DNA from: a virus
IMG/VR virus record: IMGVR_UViG_3300042691_013693
Location: 1 to 29,113 of that record
Strand: one strand, 5' to 3'
DNA length: 29,113 nt
In this document: piece after piece, positions 6,927 to 15,748 of the stretch
Layout of the letters: each line of letters begins with the position of its first letter
Position numbering within the stretch: the stretch's first letter is position 1
The notes under the pieces: model-generated
The model's input: the letters and a program-made list of their open reading frames with translations, nothing else
Database searches by the model: none
What the model was told of the DNA's origin: nothing
Position numbers and translations under genes: made by a program

Positions 6927-7384
6927 GCCACGATCGTTGGTTGATAGCTAAAGTTGATTGCAATAAAAATCCCATACCACATATTTGGTCTAGTACTCTT
7001 GTGCGTAGAGATGTTTATGATAGACTTTATGAACAATGGAATAATATAGAACATCAACATTGGCAAAATTTCATATATGAGATGTGTGTAGAATTATATT
7101 TTCATAATGATTTTACTAATATGTTAACTCCTAAAAAAAATAATGAATATATCGGGTATTGGTTTTTTCAACAACGCACAGATAAAAGTAAAGGCGGAGA
7201 AATAGAACTCTCAAATGGCTCTATTAAAAAAACATTAAGTTACTGGCATAATACTATATTAATAATAGAAACAAATAAAAGTTTTACAGTATTACCTAGA
7301 AAACACGAATTACCTCATAGACCGTTTTGTGAGGTTTATTTTGATTCTGTAACAAACGAAAAAATAAAAAAATTATTAAGTTAA
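6923..7384 (+). CDS. Unknown protein, possibly a degenerate 2-oxoglutarate oxygenase-like fold
   Basis: I start this frame at ATG 6923, which overlaps the stop of the upstream gene as ATGA and gives 153 residues; an upstream ATG at 6890 is less likely. The pattern GYWFFQQRTDKSKGGEIEL followed by NTILIIETNKSFTVLP resembles the double-stranded beta-helix of prolyl-hydroxylase-like oxygenases, where a GGEL strand and a later buried strand are typical. The metal-binding His-x-Asp is not present in the expected place, so it may be inactive or may not belong to the family. It ends convergently with the leftward operon, overlapping by four bases (7381-7384). The gene is AT-richer than its neighbours. 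Confidence 0.6.
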   Translation: MSHDRWLIAKVDCNKNPIPHIWSSTLVRRDVYDRLYEQWNNIEHQHWQNFIYEMCVELYFHNDFTNMLTPKKNNEYIGYWFFQQRTDKSKGGEIELSNGSIKKTLSYWHNTILIIETNKSFTVLPRKHELPHRPFCEVYFDSVTNEKIKKLLS

Positions 7385-8112
7385 TTTTTGTAATTGTCTA
7401 TAAATTCTTTTAATTTTTTAACATCAGCATCTAGATGACGATCTTTAATTTTATTCCAAACATAATCATCTCTAACGTTAATATTTAAATTTTTTCTAAC
7501 TAATATAGCAGTATCATCAAAAACTTTCTTTGCTTGAATTAATGTTTTAGTTAGATAAAAACATCTGCCAAGTTTTTTAGCAACAGTTTGATTGTATGTG
7601 TCCACATACCAGTGCCAAAAAAATGGAGGAACAAAATAGCCAAGTGCTTTCATCCAATTTCGATGCACAGCAAAATGAGGACTACCAACTCGTTCATTTT
7701 CTTTTAATTGATAGGGCTCTTCATTGGTTAATAATGCTGTGCCATTTCCTTTACCGTTGCCATCAAAAGGGGCAGCCATGCAAATCTTGTCTGGGAATTT
7801 TTCAAATACTTTTATAATATTAAGATCCCAATTTTTAGTCATAAACTGTATGTCATCACCTGCTAAAAATAATATATCGTGTTTGGCTGTTTCAGCTAAT
7901 TGGTTCCAACTGTAACAAGTGCTTTGATTGGGTCCTATTGTGTAATGTCTTTTATCAATATACTTTTTATAATCATTTAGTGTTGGATCATCCTCGTTTA
8001 GATACAACAATATTTCTATATTCTTAGGTTGGCTAACTGTTTTATAGGCAGTGTCTATCATTCTTTTAGCAAGCATTGGACGTCCTCGAGACGGACAACA
8101 AATAGAAATCAT
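7381..8112 (-). CDS. GT2-like glycosyltransferase
   Basis: The 243-residue protein starts MISICCPSRGRP, the opening of family 2 (GT-A) glycosyltransferases. It has FLAGDDIQF at 82-90, where Asp86-Asp87 takes the place of the metal-binding DxD. A later Trp/His-rich segment (PPFFWHWYVD) probably shapes the acceptor site. It would use a nucleotide-sugar in the cytoplasm to extend a glycan. It is the last gene of the leftward five-gene operon; its ATG overlaps the stop of the upstream methyltransferase as ATGA. No membrane segment is visible. Confidence 0.85.
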   Translation of the reverse strand: MISICCPSRGRPMLAKRMIDTAYKTVSQPKNIEILLYLNEDDPTLNDYKKYIDKRHYTIGPNQSTCYSWNQLAETAKHDILFLAGDDIQFMTKNWDLNIIKVFEKFPDKICMAAPFDGNGKGNGTALLTNEEPYQLKENERVGSPHFAVHRNWMKALGYFVPPFFWHWYVDTYNQTVAKKLGRCFYLTKTLIQAKKVFDDTAILVRKNLNINVRDDYVWNKIKDRHLDADVKKLKEFIDNYKN

Positions 8113-8645
8113 TTTCTTATCTCCACAATAACATCATCTTTTATATTTTTTAAATTCCTAAAATCAAAAATTTTAACAGTTACTCGATGACTATTTTCTA
8201 AATCTTTAAATTGTTGTATAGTACTGTCTATATCTCGTATATCTTCTATGATATAAACTCCATCTTCTTTTAATTTAGGATAGAGAAGATTAAAAGATTT
8301 AAGTTGGTCTTGTATTCTATGAGATCCGTCATCAATAATAATATCAATATCGTCAAGTTTTTTTACAGTTTCTTCTTTGGTGGCATCTCCGATAATATAA
8401 CGCATATTTTTTTTAGAGGGTTTATATGGTACGGTCATTTTTTTATCAATTCCTATTATTATACTATCTTCATTAAAATATTTTGCCCATAATTCTAAAG
8501 ATCGTCCAGCGTTGACACCAATCTCTAATAGAGTAATTGTTTTATCTTTGTAATTGGCTAAAGTTTTTTCGTAATACATTTCGATATAACTATGATGTGT
8601 ACCTTTATCGCTCTGTATCTCTGTATTAAGTTGCGACAATATCAT
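8109..8645 (-). CDS. Class I SAM-dependent methyltransferase
   Basis: The 178-residue protein has a clear AdoMet-binding Rossmann core: LLEIGVNAGRS (39-49, motif I), an acidic residue after strand 2 (IIGIDKK, Asp67), GDAT at 86-89, and DIIIDDGSHR (101-110). That last motif, with IIEDI at 132-136, resembles macrocin O-methyltransferase or cephalosporin-hydroxylase-like enzymes that act on sugars. O-methylation of a glycan built by the surrounding transferases is the natural reading, though the acceptor is unknown. It is coupled by ATGA overlaps to the epimerase upstream and the GT2 downstream in the leftward operon. Confidence 0.85.
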   Translation of the reverse strand: MILSQLNTEIQSDKGTHHSYIEMYYEKTLANYKDKTITLLEIGVNAGRSLELWAKYFNEDSIIIGIDKKMTVPYKPSKKNMRYIIGDATKEETVKKLDDIDIIIDDGSHRIQDQLKSFNLLYPKLKEDGVYIIEDIRDIDSTIQQFKDLENSHRVTVKIFDFRNLKNIKDDVIVEIRK

Positions 8646-9643
8646 ATTAATCTATCTTTCCAGGTCTTAGGAGTCTTGTCGCTGATTATTTCTAGAGGAA
8701 GATGATATTTGAATTTCCGTGTGCCTCTTTGTCGTATGTAATCAGCAGTTTTCTTTACAGCAGTTTTTAAATTAGTAGTGGTACGATAATTTAACAATCG
8801 ACGAGCTTTATCGGCTGAACAAGTGGCCAGTTTTACCTCTTTAGGACGATCTTCATAGTGTATGGGATCTAGGTTGCAGCCTGTTTCATTAGCACACAGT
8901 TCTGATAATTGATTAATACTTACAAATTCTTCGTCTGGGCCAATATTGATTATTTCTCCTTTAACATTTTCATTGAATGCTAGCTCATTTAAACAATATA
9001 GACAATCATCGATATAACTGAAACATCTTTTCTGTTCTCCATCGCCATATATCACCGGTGCTTTACCTTGCAACATTCTATTCAACATAATACTCATAAC
9101 ATTACGGAAAGGATCATCATATTTCTGTCTAGGTCCTACAATGTTGTGTGGCACTGCTATGTTCCATTCTATGCCGTGTGTGTCACATAAATTTTTAATT
9201 ACTCGCTCACCTGCTTCTTTAGCAATACCATATGGATCCTGTGGTTTAGGTTCGTATTCTTCTCGGAAAGGCACTTGATTGGTTCCATATCTTGCCATGG
9301 AACTGCAGTATACAAATCTTTTAACTCGATTCTTTATTGCTGCTGTTACTGTGGACACCGATGCTTCAAATATATTTTGAGTTACTAACAGTGGGCTGAA
9401 CACACTCAATCCTTCATAAGCAGTAGCAGCACAATGATACACTATGTCGCTGCCTCGCATGGCTTCAGTCATCTTATCTAAATCTCGACAATCAATTTGA
9501 TGAAACTCTACACCTTCTGGTATGTTATCGTTGTAGCCTCCGATCATGTTATCATTACCAGCAACCTGATGACTGTTAGATATCATTAGATCTGCTAGAT
9601 GTGATCCTAAAAATCCAGCAACACCTGTTATAAAAATTTTCAT
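8642..9643 (-). CDS. NAD-dependent nucleotide-sugar epimerase/dehydratase (extended SDR)
   Basis: The 333-residue extended short-chain dehydrogenase has the NAD(P)-binding TGVAGFLGSH (6-15, GxxGxxG) and the catalytic Tyr138-x-x-x-Lys142 (YGIAK), with Ser114/115 of YCSSM as the third catalytic position. Later come VGPRQ and FSYIDD segments typical of GalE-like UDP-sugar 4-epimerases. It would interconvert or modify nucleotide-sugars, supplying donors for the island's transferases. The exact sugar is not determinable. An ATGA overlap couples it to the methyltransferase downstream; six bases separate it from the FkbM gene upstream. Confidence 0.9.
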   Translation of the reverse strand: MKIFITGVAGFLGSHLADLMISNSHQVAGNDNMIGGYNDNIPEGVEFHQIDCRDLDKMTEAMRGSDIVYHCAATAYEGLSVFSPLLVTQNIFEASVSTVTAAIKNRVKRFVYCSSMARYGTNQVPFREEYEPKPQDPYGIAKEAGERVIKNLCDTHGIEWNIAVPHNIVGPRQKYDDPFRNVMSIMLNRMLQGKAPVIYGDGEQKRCFSYIDDCLYCLNELAFNENVKGEIINIGPDEEFVSINQLSELCANETGCNLDPIHYEDRPKEVKLATCSADKARRLLNYRTTTNLKTAVKKTADYIRQRGTRKFKYHLPLEIISDKTPKTWKDRLI

Positions 9644-9649
9644 GATATA

Positions 9650-10285
9650 TTAATTATTCCTAATAAAAACCTTGTCTGGCCATTTGTCTATTAATGTGGT
9701 AAAACCCAACTGCTGTAGATATTTTTCTATTTCTGCATTGCTAGAATTATATTTTTTTGAATTATTGTTTAATTCTATCATTAAAAAATTACAATTTTTT
9801 AGTGTATCTTTTGCTCCGCGAAGCACATTCATTTCAAATCCTTCTACATCTATTTTAATTAGATCAACGTTTTCAAATTGAAAAGAATCCACGGTCTTCA
9901 TTGATATATTACCTATTGAATAAATTCTTCTAGCTTGTGTAAAATCATCATCGGTCAATGATACTGTGGTTTCAATATCTCCCACAGCATAATCTAATAG
10001 TTCTATATTATCAAATGAAGAAAGGTTTTTTAAAAGACATTCAACGTGTGTTCGGTCTGGTTCAATAGCATATATCTTTTTACAATATGGTGCAAATTCT
10101 GCACTCCATGTTCCGCACCATGCTCCAATATCTAATACTGTATTAAATTTTTGATTATGGGCTTGGCACCAATCAAGAAATTCTTTAAGACATTTATTCT
10201 GCGTGAATGGTTGTCCTTGACGCCATTGTTCCACATGTATGTCGTTGCTGGGTACCCAAAATCCGTTTATTTTTTCTATGTTCAT
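9650..10285 (-). CDS. FkbM-family methyltransferase
   Basis: The 211-residue protein shows the FkbM layout: TVLDIGAWCGTWS (49-61, AdoMet motif I), IYAIEPDRTH (71-80, acidic residue after strand 2), and the family hallmark IKIDVEGFEMNVLRGA (143-158). FkbM enzymes typically O-methylate sugars or polyketides; here a glycan modification fits the context. It is the second gene of the leftward operon. Its ATG overlaps the stop of the capsule-type transferase upstream as ATGA (10282-10285). Confidence 0.9.
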   Translation of the reverse strand: MNIEKINGFWVPSNDIHVEQWRQGQPFTQNKCLKEFLDWCQAHNQKFNTVLDIGAWCGTWSAEFAPYCKKIYAIEPDRTHVECLLKNLSSFDNIELLDYAVGDIETTVSLTDDDFTQARRIYSIGNISMKTVDSFQFENVDLIKIDVEGFEMNVLRGAKDTLKNCNFLMIELNNNSKKYNSSNAEIEKYLQQLGFTTLIDKWPDKVFIRNN

Positions 10286-11094
10286 AACATTCTAATCTCT
10301 TTTAAAATATTGACAGCTGTGCCATTGGCAAATTCTTGAGGAGTAAATTGTTGATAAGCTAATGAATACAACCATTTTGTAGGATCTAAATATAATGGAT
10401 CTTCTATTTCAGATAGACTCGCAGATGACATAGACCAAGCAAAACTTTTTGGATCACTGAATACTGGCACTCCTTCTAGTGCTGCTGCTACTGCACTGAT
10501 ACTACAACTGGTCACACATGCCCATGCATTTTGTAAATCTTGTTCTAGTGGTACATCAGCCACAGCAGGACCAGATGTGCCAGCCTTTCTGGGTTTCTCT
10601 CTTATCTTAATAGGACGATCTGTATATTTTTTTATTTCTTTAACAGTATCATTCAACCAATTGGGTTTTTTAAGATATGTATGTATGCCCACACTGCTAG
10701 TACAGATAAGAATATATTTTCCTTGATTTTTATCTCTTGTTTTAATTTTTAAATTAAATTTGTTGAATCTGTCTGATGGACAATCTCTCCAGTATCTAGC
10801 ATGTATTTGATTCTTACAAATTCTCCAATAATGATTATCTTCTTTCAAATTATTATTATCAAATCTTCCAAAATAAGGAGTATCGGTATACCAATAATCC
10901 AATCCTTGCTGTTCTAACTGATGCACAAGATTAATATTGTTATTAACAAACCCCCAAAACATTGCAGGAGATTCGGCTATTTTTTCCAAATTACTCTTTA
11001 CACGAACGTCCGCGGGCCAAGATTTTTTAATACCATCGAATACTTCCCAACACTTGCTTTTGGTATTTTCTAGAGGTGCGTATATGGTTAACAT
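10282..11094 (-). CDS. Capsule-type glycosyltransferase paralogue A
   Basis: First gene of the leftward operon, 270 residues. It shares a layout with three other proteins in this island: a variable N-terminal half, a strand ending in a basic motif (RPIKIREKPR), a later strand-turn with Ser-rich and Gly-Pro residues (TSCSISAVAAALEGVPVFS), and a conserved C-terminal block (KWLYSLAYQQFTPQEFANG). This resembles the donor-binding half of GT-B proteins in capsule synthesis/export (KpsS-like), where the strand-turn meets a nucleotide-sugar. This copy has lost the HP pair seen in paralogues C and D (RPHP). The start is supported only by position after the divergent promoter region. Confidence 0.7.
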   Translation of the reverse strand: MLTIYAPLENTKSKCWEVFDGIKKSWPADVRVKSNLEKIAESPAMFWGFVNNNINLVHQLEQQGLDYWYTDTPYFGRFDNNNLKEDNHYWRICKNQIHARYWRDCPSDRFNKFNLKIKTRDKNQGKYILICTSSVGIHTYLKKPNWLNDTVKEIKKYTDRPIKIREKPRKAGTSGPAVADVPLEQDLQNAWACVTSCSISAVAAALEGVPVFSDPKSFAWSMSSASLSEIEDPLYLDPTKWLYSLAYQQFTPQEFANGTAVNILKEIRML

Positions 11095-11120
11095 CTGTAC
11101 TATTTTATAGTATAATTATA
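11088..11120 (+). promoter_or_regulatory. Divergent sigma70-type promoter
   Basis: On the plus strand, TTAACA (11088-11093) and TATAAT (11111-11116) are separated by 17 bases, close to the host sigma70 optimum. The -10 sits in a perfect palindrome, TATAATTATA (11111-11120), so the minus strand also reads TATAAT (11120-11115), though its -35 (A/T run) is poor. The two operon start codons are only 35 bases apart (11094 and 11130). The plus-strand transcript would have a leader of about seven bases. Inferred from motif quality and position. Confidence 0.65.
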
Positions 11121-11129
11121 GAAAATACA

Positions 11130-12206
11130 ATGATTGTAAAAAACATATCAGCCATACAATACTTCCAAGAACGCTTCGATATTCTGGATGTACCATACCA
11201 ATACACTGTGGATTATCATTCCGATGCTCCTAGGAAAACTTTTACCACTAATCCTACTTTTATGGCAGAATTTCATGATTGTGTAGCACACAGTCTACCA
11301 TTGATAATCACTAATGAAAATCACATGATCACTTCACATATCTGGCCATTGTTGCACAATACTCGATATAAACCACACAAGACTCACGGATTATGGCAAA
11401 CCTGGGGAGAGAATATAGATATATCTCTGCCTGCTTCTAGCAAACAACTTTTTGAAGAGTACAAATATGTATGGTTACCTATTGATGAACAGAGTGCTAA
11501 TAATGCTTGGCACATATGGATTGATGTAATATCAAAGTTTAGATTAATAGAAAAATATTTCAGTTCTAAATATACAGATTTTATCTATGTATTGAGTAGT
11601 CCTAGTGAATATTTTGATCGTGTGGCCAAAGAGTTATTTCCAGATCTAAGATATTATGTGATGCCTAAAAACACCACATGGAAATTTGCACATCTATTAG
11701 CCCCTTCTATGAGTAATCACGAAGATGGTATAACAGTGCCTGATACAGTAAAATGGTTGAGGCATAAATTTGGTAGAAAAATAAATCCTACTAGAAAAAT
11801 CTTTATCAGCAGAGATGATGCTCCTGCAAGGAAATTAATTAATGCTGAAGAAGTGTTCATGGCTCTACAGGGTTGGGAAACAGTAACATTGACTGGTATG
11901 AGCACACAAAAACAAATAGGACTTTTTTCAGAAGCTAGTCATGTGATATCCACCCACGGGGCTGGATTAACTAATTTGCTATGGTGTCAACCAGGAACAA
12001 AAGTGATAGAAATAAGTCAAAAAGAATTGTTAGAAAAGAAAGTTTATCCTGTATTAAGTCATCATTTAGGATTATCTCATCATGTATTATTAGGAGAAAA
12101 AGTACCAATAACCGGAGATAAAATTAAAGGTGTTAAAAGAAAAAAAGATTTTAATAATATATCTGTTAATACATCTGCACTGTTTGAATTAATTAACAGG
12201 TTATAA
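11130..12206 (+). CDS. GT61-like glycosyltransferase (DUF563)
   Basis: I start this gene at ATG 11130 (358 residues). An in-frame ATG at 11076 would run through the divergent promoter and overlap the opposite gene. Family features are NNAWHIWID (124-132), FISRDDAPARKL (225-236, the basic motif found in family 61 enzymes) and STHGAGLTNLLW (274-285, the donor-binding HGAGL motif), followed by IEISQKE. GT61 enzymes transfer xylose, GlcNAc or other sugars; in bacteria they occur in surface glycan clusters. First gene of the rightward operon. No ribosome binding site is visible and the leader is very short. Confidence 0.88.
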   Translation: MIVKNISAIQYFQERFDILDVPYQYTVDYHSDAPRKTFTTNPTFMAEFHDCVAHSLPLIITNENHMITSHIWPLLHNTRYKPHKTHGLWQTWGENIDISLPASSKQLFEEYKYVWLPIDEQSANNAWHIWIDVISKFRLIEKYFSSKYTDFIYVLSSPSEYFDRVAKELFPDLRYYVMPKNTTWKFAHLLAPSMSNHEDGITVPDTVKWLRHKFGRKINPTRKIFISRDDAPARKLINAEEVFMALQGWETVTLTGMSTQKQIGLFSEASHVISTHGAGLTNLLWCQPGTKVIEISQKELLEKKVYPVLSHHLGLSHHVLLGEKVPITGDKIKGVKRKKDFNNISVNTSALFELINRL

Positions 12207-12227
12207 AAATAGAATAATTAATAACAA

Positions 12228-13043
12228 ATGATATATCTTAGCAAAACCGATAGACCCGCTACAGAAAAATACATAACATGGGCACAACAAGGATTACCAG
12301 GATCAAAAATTTTATCATACGATCAAGTAATACAACAAAGAGATGCTGATAAAGTTGTATTAATGGGAATATTGAGAGGCACTAATATGGTATATTATTG
12401 GGCTCTAAAAAATAAGATTGATTTCTATTTCATGGATCGTCCTTACTGGGGAGAGAGCCGAGGCAATCCTTATCTAATGAGAATAACCAAAAACGGCCAC
12501 ACAAAGAATTTTTTAGAATCTAGACCCGATGATCGTTTTAAAAAATATTTTCCATTTAAAATAGAACCATGGAAGAAAGGTGGTCGTAAAATTGTGGTAT
12601 GTCCTCCCACGCACAGCATAGCAGTTATGTTTGAACAAGAAGACTGGCTATCTAAAACTTTAGAAACCCTACGAGCAAATACTGATCGAGAGATAGTTGT
12701 GAGGAACAAAGGTTACAATCCAGACAGTAAAATAGATGAGTTTGGTCGACTGATGCCAGGACCTAACGATACAGAAGACACAGCAACTCCGATCGATTGG
12801 AATGACACACATGCTATAATAGCGTTCAACAGCAACATAACCATAGAAGCCACGGCAAGAGGCATACCTGTATACACCGATGCTATGAACTCATGCGCTC
12901 CTATAGCAGAACAAGATTTTTCAAAAATAGAAACACCCAAATATGCAGATAGAGAACCTTGTTATTATTCTCTAGCATACGGACAATTCACAAAGGAAGA
13001 AATGAGAAACGGATGGGCATGGAGGATATTAGATGAAAGTTGA
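12228..13043 (+). CDS. Capsule-type glycosyltransferase paralogue B
   Basis: This 271-residue protein is closest in layout and length to paralogue A on the other strand: an FMDRPYWGES segment (A has YTDTPYFGRF), a basic strand (REIVVRNKGYNP), IIAFNSNITIEATARGIPVYT as the nucleotide-sugar-facing turn, and the C-terminal block YYSLAYGQFTKEEMRNGWAW. It probably binds an activated sugar in a GT-B-like C-terminal domain. It overlaps paralogue C by 11 bases. The initiation region (12207-12227) is AT-rich without a ribosome binding site, so reinitiation after the GT61 gene is likely. Substrate unknown. Confidence 0.72.
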   Translation: MIYLSKTDRPATEKYITWAQQGLPGSKILSYDQVIQQRDADKVVLMGILRGTNMVYYWALKNKIDFYFMDRPYWGESRGNPYLMRITKNGHTKNFLESRPDDRFKKYFPFKIEPWKKGGRKIVVCPPTHSIAVMFEQEDWLSKTLETLRANTDREIVVRNKGYNPDSKIDEFGRLMPGPNDTEDTATPIDWNDTHAIIAFNSNITIEATARGIPVYTDAMNSCAPIAEQDFSKIETPKYADREPCYYSLAYGQFTKEEMRNGWAWRILDES

Positions 13044-14016
13044 GATATTTCGAAGAACAGTAAAAGATAGACGTCGAGGGGCCAGTTGGGAACTATTACA
13101 ACACATGGCTGAGGGTGTACGAAAGTCTGGAGACGAACCTGTGATTGTTAATGAAAATCTCACAGGAGAGTGGCGTCAAGATGAAATGGAACCCACTGCT
13201 CCAATTGGTTGTATGTTTGGGTACGGTGGTGACAAACAGATGCATCACACCAAGGGTAGAAGGAGAGACCTTGTGGAGCGTGCCAAAAAGAAAGGTATCT
13301 ATATTATTACATTCGATGGGGGTCTACTGAGCAGTTTTGGAAACACAGTGGATCATCCTAAACATCACTGGAGAGTGGCTCTATATTCTCCTATGAACAA
13401 TGGTAACTTTTTATCGGATAACTCTCCACCAGATCGTTGGGAAATGATGAAAGGATTATGGAATATTAAAAATGATCCATGGAGAAAATCTAATCCAGAG
13501 GATCCAATACTGTTTGTTCTACAGCCTAAGGATAACTGGAGTATGAACGAGTTAGATCCAATTGACTGGTTTAATGGAGTTTATAAAACACTAAGACCAT
13601 TAACTGCTAGAAAGTTTTTAGTAAGACCACATCCTAATCATATGGCAGCCATAGCAGAAAGAGCAAAAGAATTTCCTAGTGATGTTGAGTTAGTGATAGG
13701 TCCTAAGTTTTTTTCTGGAGATAATAAAAAATTCTATAGATTTAATTTTCAAGAAGCAATTGCTAATTGTCATGCTGTGGTAACACACAATTCAACAGCT
13801 AGTACAGACAGTTGTGTGAGAGGTATACCTACTTTTTGTACTTCAGATCTAGCAATATGCTGGCCTGTAGCTAATCGAGATTTAACCAAAATAGAATCAC
13901 CCGAACTGCCTGATAGAACACAATGGTTGAATGATTTAGGGTATAAGATGTGGACTACAGAAGAAATTAAAAATGGTACAGTGTTTCGTAGATTCAAAGA
14001 GAGATTAGGATTATAA
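13033..14016 (+). CDS. Capsule-type glycosyltransferase paralogue C
   Basis: The longest paralogue, 327 residues. It has the most typical capsule/KpsS-like signatures of the four: RKFLVRPHPNH (basic strand with His-Pro), AVVTHNSTASTDSCVRGIPTF (Ser/Thr-rich turn that would contact the nucleotide-sugar) and the shared C-terminal block QWLNDLGYKMWTTEEIKNG. The N-terminal half is distinct, with a GYGGDKQMHH segment and an ITFDGGLLSSFGN segment. It is coupled to paralogue B by an 11-base overlap and to asparagine synthase by a one-base gap. A glycan transferase role is likely; the reaction is not known. Confidence 0.78.
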   Translation: MKVEIFRRTVKDRRRGASWELLQHMAEGVRKSGDEPVIVNENLTGEWRQDEMEPTAPIGCMFGYGGDKQMHHTKGRRRDLVERAKKKGIYIITFDGGLLSSFGNTVDHPKHHWRVALYSPMNNGNFLSDNSPPDRWEMMKGLWNIKNDPWRKSNPEDPILFVLQPKDNWSMNELDPIDWFNGVYKTLRPLTARKFLVRPHPNHMAAIAERAKEFPSDVELVIGPKFFSGDNKKFYRFNFQEAIANCHAVVTHNSTASTDSCVRGIPTFCTSDLAICWPVANRDLTKIESPELPDRTQWLNDLGYKMWTTEEIKNGTVFRRFKERLGL

Positions 14017-14017
14017 T

Positions 14018-15736
14018 ATGTGTGGCATATATGGTATAACGAAAAAAGATAGAGACTTTATAGAAAAGTATATAAAGATTTGTGAACATCGAGGACCAGA
14101 TGGACACGATATTTGGAACGATGACTATATTACTCTAGGACATAATCTTTTAAGCATAACCGATCAACCTACAGTTTCACATCAGCCATGGCGTACCGAA
14201 AGAGGTAACATATTAATCTATAATGGAGAAATTTTTAATTATTTTGATTTAATAAAAAAATATACAGAATTTCAACCCAAGACCACGTGTGATACAGAAC
14301 TGTTAGCGTGGGGATTAGACCATTATGGTGAAAAATTTGTTGAGCAGATTGATAGTATGCATGCCTTTGCTTATTATAATACCCAAACAAGACATTTAAT
14401 ATTAAGTCGAGATCACGCTGGTATTAAACCTTTATACTATGCCGAAACAGCAGAAGGATTAATATTTGGTTCTGAAATAAAAGGTATGTTGGATCGAGTA
14501 CCTGGTTCTAGAAAGATAGATCAGTTAGCAATCAGTTGTATGAGTCTTACAGGTATTAATGCTACTAGAAACACATTCTTTTCTAACATAAAACAACTGA
14601 TGCCTGGAGAAACAATCACTTATGATTGCACAAATAAAAGAATAAAATTATCAGAAAGAATTTATATCACTCCTAGATCTAACTCTTCTTTCGATCCTGC
14701 AGAGTTTAGAGATAAAGTTAGAAAAACTGTACAGATGTGCAGCATAGGACGAAGACAGATGGGAGTGTTTCTCAGCGGTGGATTAGACAGCAGTGTAGTA
14801 GCATACGAAATGATGAAGATACATGGTGCTGTGAATACATTTACTAATAAAATGCAGCCCAATGTTGTAACAGATGAAGATTACAATAGTGATGCTACCT
14901 GTGCAAAAATATTAGCACAACAAGAAAAATTTAATCACACAGAAGTTATTATTACTCCTAATGATGTGATTGCAGCATGGGAAGACAGCATCTATTACAT
15001 GGAGCAACCTGTATACAATCCTAGCATGAGCATGTATTATCATACTAATCGTAAATTATCCGAAGCAGGCACTATCATAACCATGGCAGGAGATATGGGT
15101 GACGAAATAATAGGAGGATATCCTAAGTACTGGAAGATGAAAGATGAAAAGTTTAATTCATGGAGTAGTATAATAGACAAATGGTTACAAAGAATAAAAA
15201 GACCATTAATAGTAGGGGTTCCAACTTTGCCAGCCACAGTGTTGAGAGAAGAATTAATAAAATTGTATCCCGATACTTTATGGAATCCTGCAGATCCTGT
15301 AGCGTCTTACATGGCACTCGATTGTGTGGCGCAAGCACCAAACGAATTCTTTTCTAGGAATGACAAATACGGTATGGCATTTGGTATGGAGGGAAGATTT
15401 CCGTTAACTACAAAAATGTTTATGCAATATTGTTTAGATATACCAACGAGTTATAAAATAGGTAAAAATAAACATGAGACCAAATTATTAACCAAAATTG
15501 CCTACAAAGGAATATTACCAGACACAATAATTAATAAACCGAAAACAGGATGGACTGTACCACTTGGACAATGGTTAGCAGGAGGTTCTGATAAAAATCT
15601 AAAAAACTTTTATACAAACAGCATGGGAGAAAAGTCTATGTTGGATCAAGTTACAGTGAGTCAAAAGTCAAGCAAAGCTCTAGTTCCGGCATGGATAATG
15701 AAAGATTGGATTAAAAAATATCAAACAACGTATTAA
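14018..15736 (+). CDS. asnB: Asparagine synthase (glutamine-hydrolysing)
   Basis: The 572-residue class II amidotransferase has both domains. The N-terminal glutaminase carries nucleophile Cys2 after Met processing (MCGIYGI), RGPDGHD (25-31) and NGEIFN (69-74). The C-terminal synthetase carries the ATP-binding PP-loop LSGGLDSSV (252-260) and GDMGDEI later. Active-site residues look intact, so it is probably functional. It would use glutamine, ATP and a carboxylate: aspartate gives asparagine, but homologues inside O-antigen clusters amidate uronic-acid sugars. Its position mid-operon between glycosyltransferases favours the latter, or a role in translation supply. The gene starts one base after paralogue C's stop, so it is translated from the same message. 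Confidence 0.95.
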   Translation: MCGIYGITKKDRDFIEKYIKICEHRGPDGHDIWNDDYITLGHNLLSITDQPTVSHQPWRTERGNILIYNGEIFNYFDLIKKYTEFQPKTTCDTELLAWGLDHYGEKFVEQIDSMHAFAYYNTQTRHLILSRDHAGIKPLYYAETAEGLIFGSEIKGMLDRVPGSRKIDQLAISCMSLTGINATRNTFFSNIKQLMPGETITYDCTNKRIKLSERIYITPRSNSSFDPAEFRDKVRKTVQMCSIGRRQMGVFLSGGLDSSVVAYEMMKIHGAVNTFTNKMQPNVVTDEDYNSDATCAKILAQQEKFNHTEVIITPNDVIAAWEDSIYYMEQPVYNPSMSMYYHTNRKLSEAGTIITMAGDMGDEIIGGYPKYWKMKDEKFNSWSSIIDKWLQRIKRPLIVGVPTLPATVLREELIKLYPDTLWNPADPVASYMALDCVAQAPNEFFSRNDKYGMAFGMEGRFPLTTKMFMQYCLDIPTSYKIGKNKHETKLLTKIAYKGILPDTIINKPKTGWTVPLGQWLAGGSDKNLKNFYTNSMGEKSMLDQVTVSQKSSKALVPAWIMKDWIKKYQTTY

Positions 15737-15748
15737 ATTAAATAGAAT

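Noticed and set aside
11076-11129. Upstream ATG for the GT61 gene
   Set aside because: It would overlap the opposite gene and run through the -35 and -10 of the divergent promoter; the extra N-terminus is not family-like.
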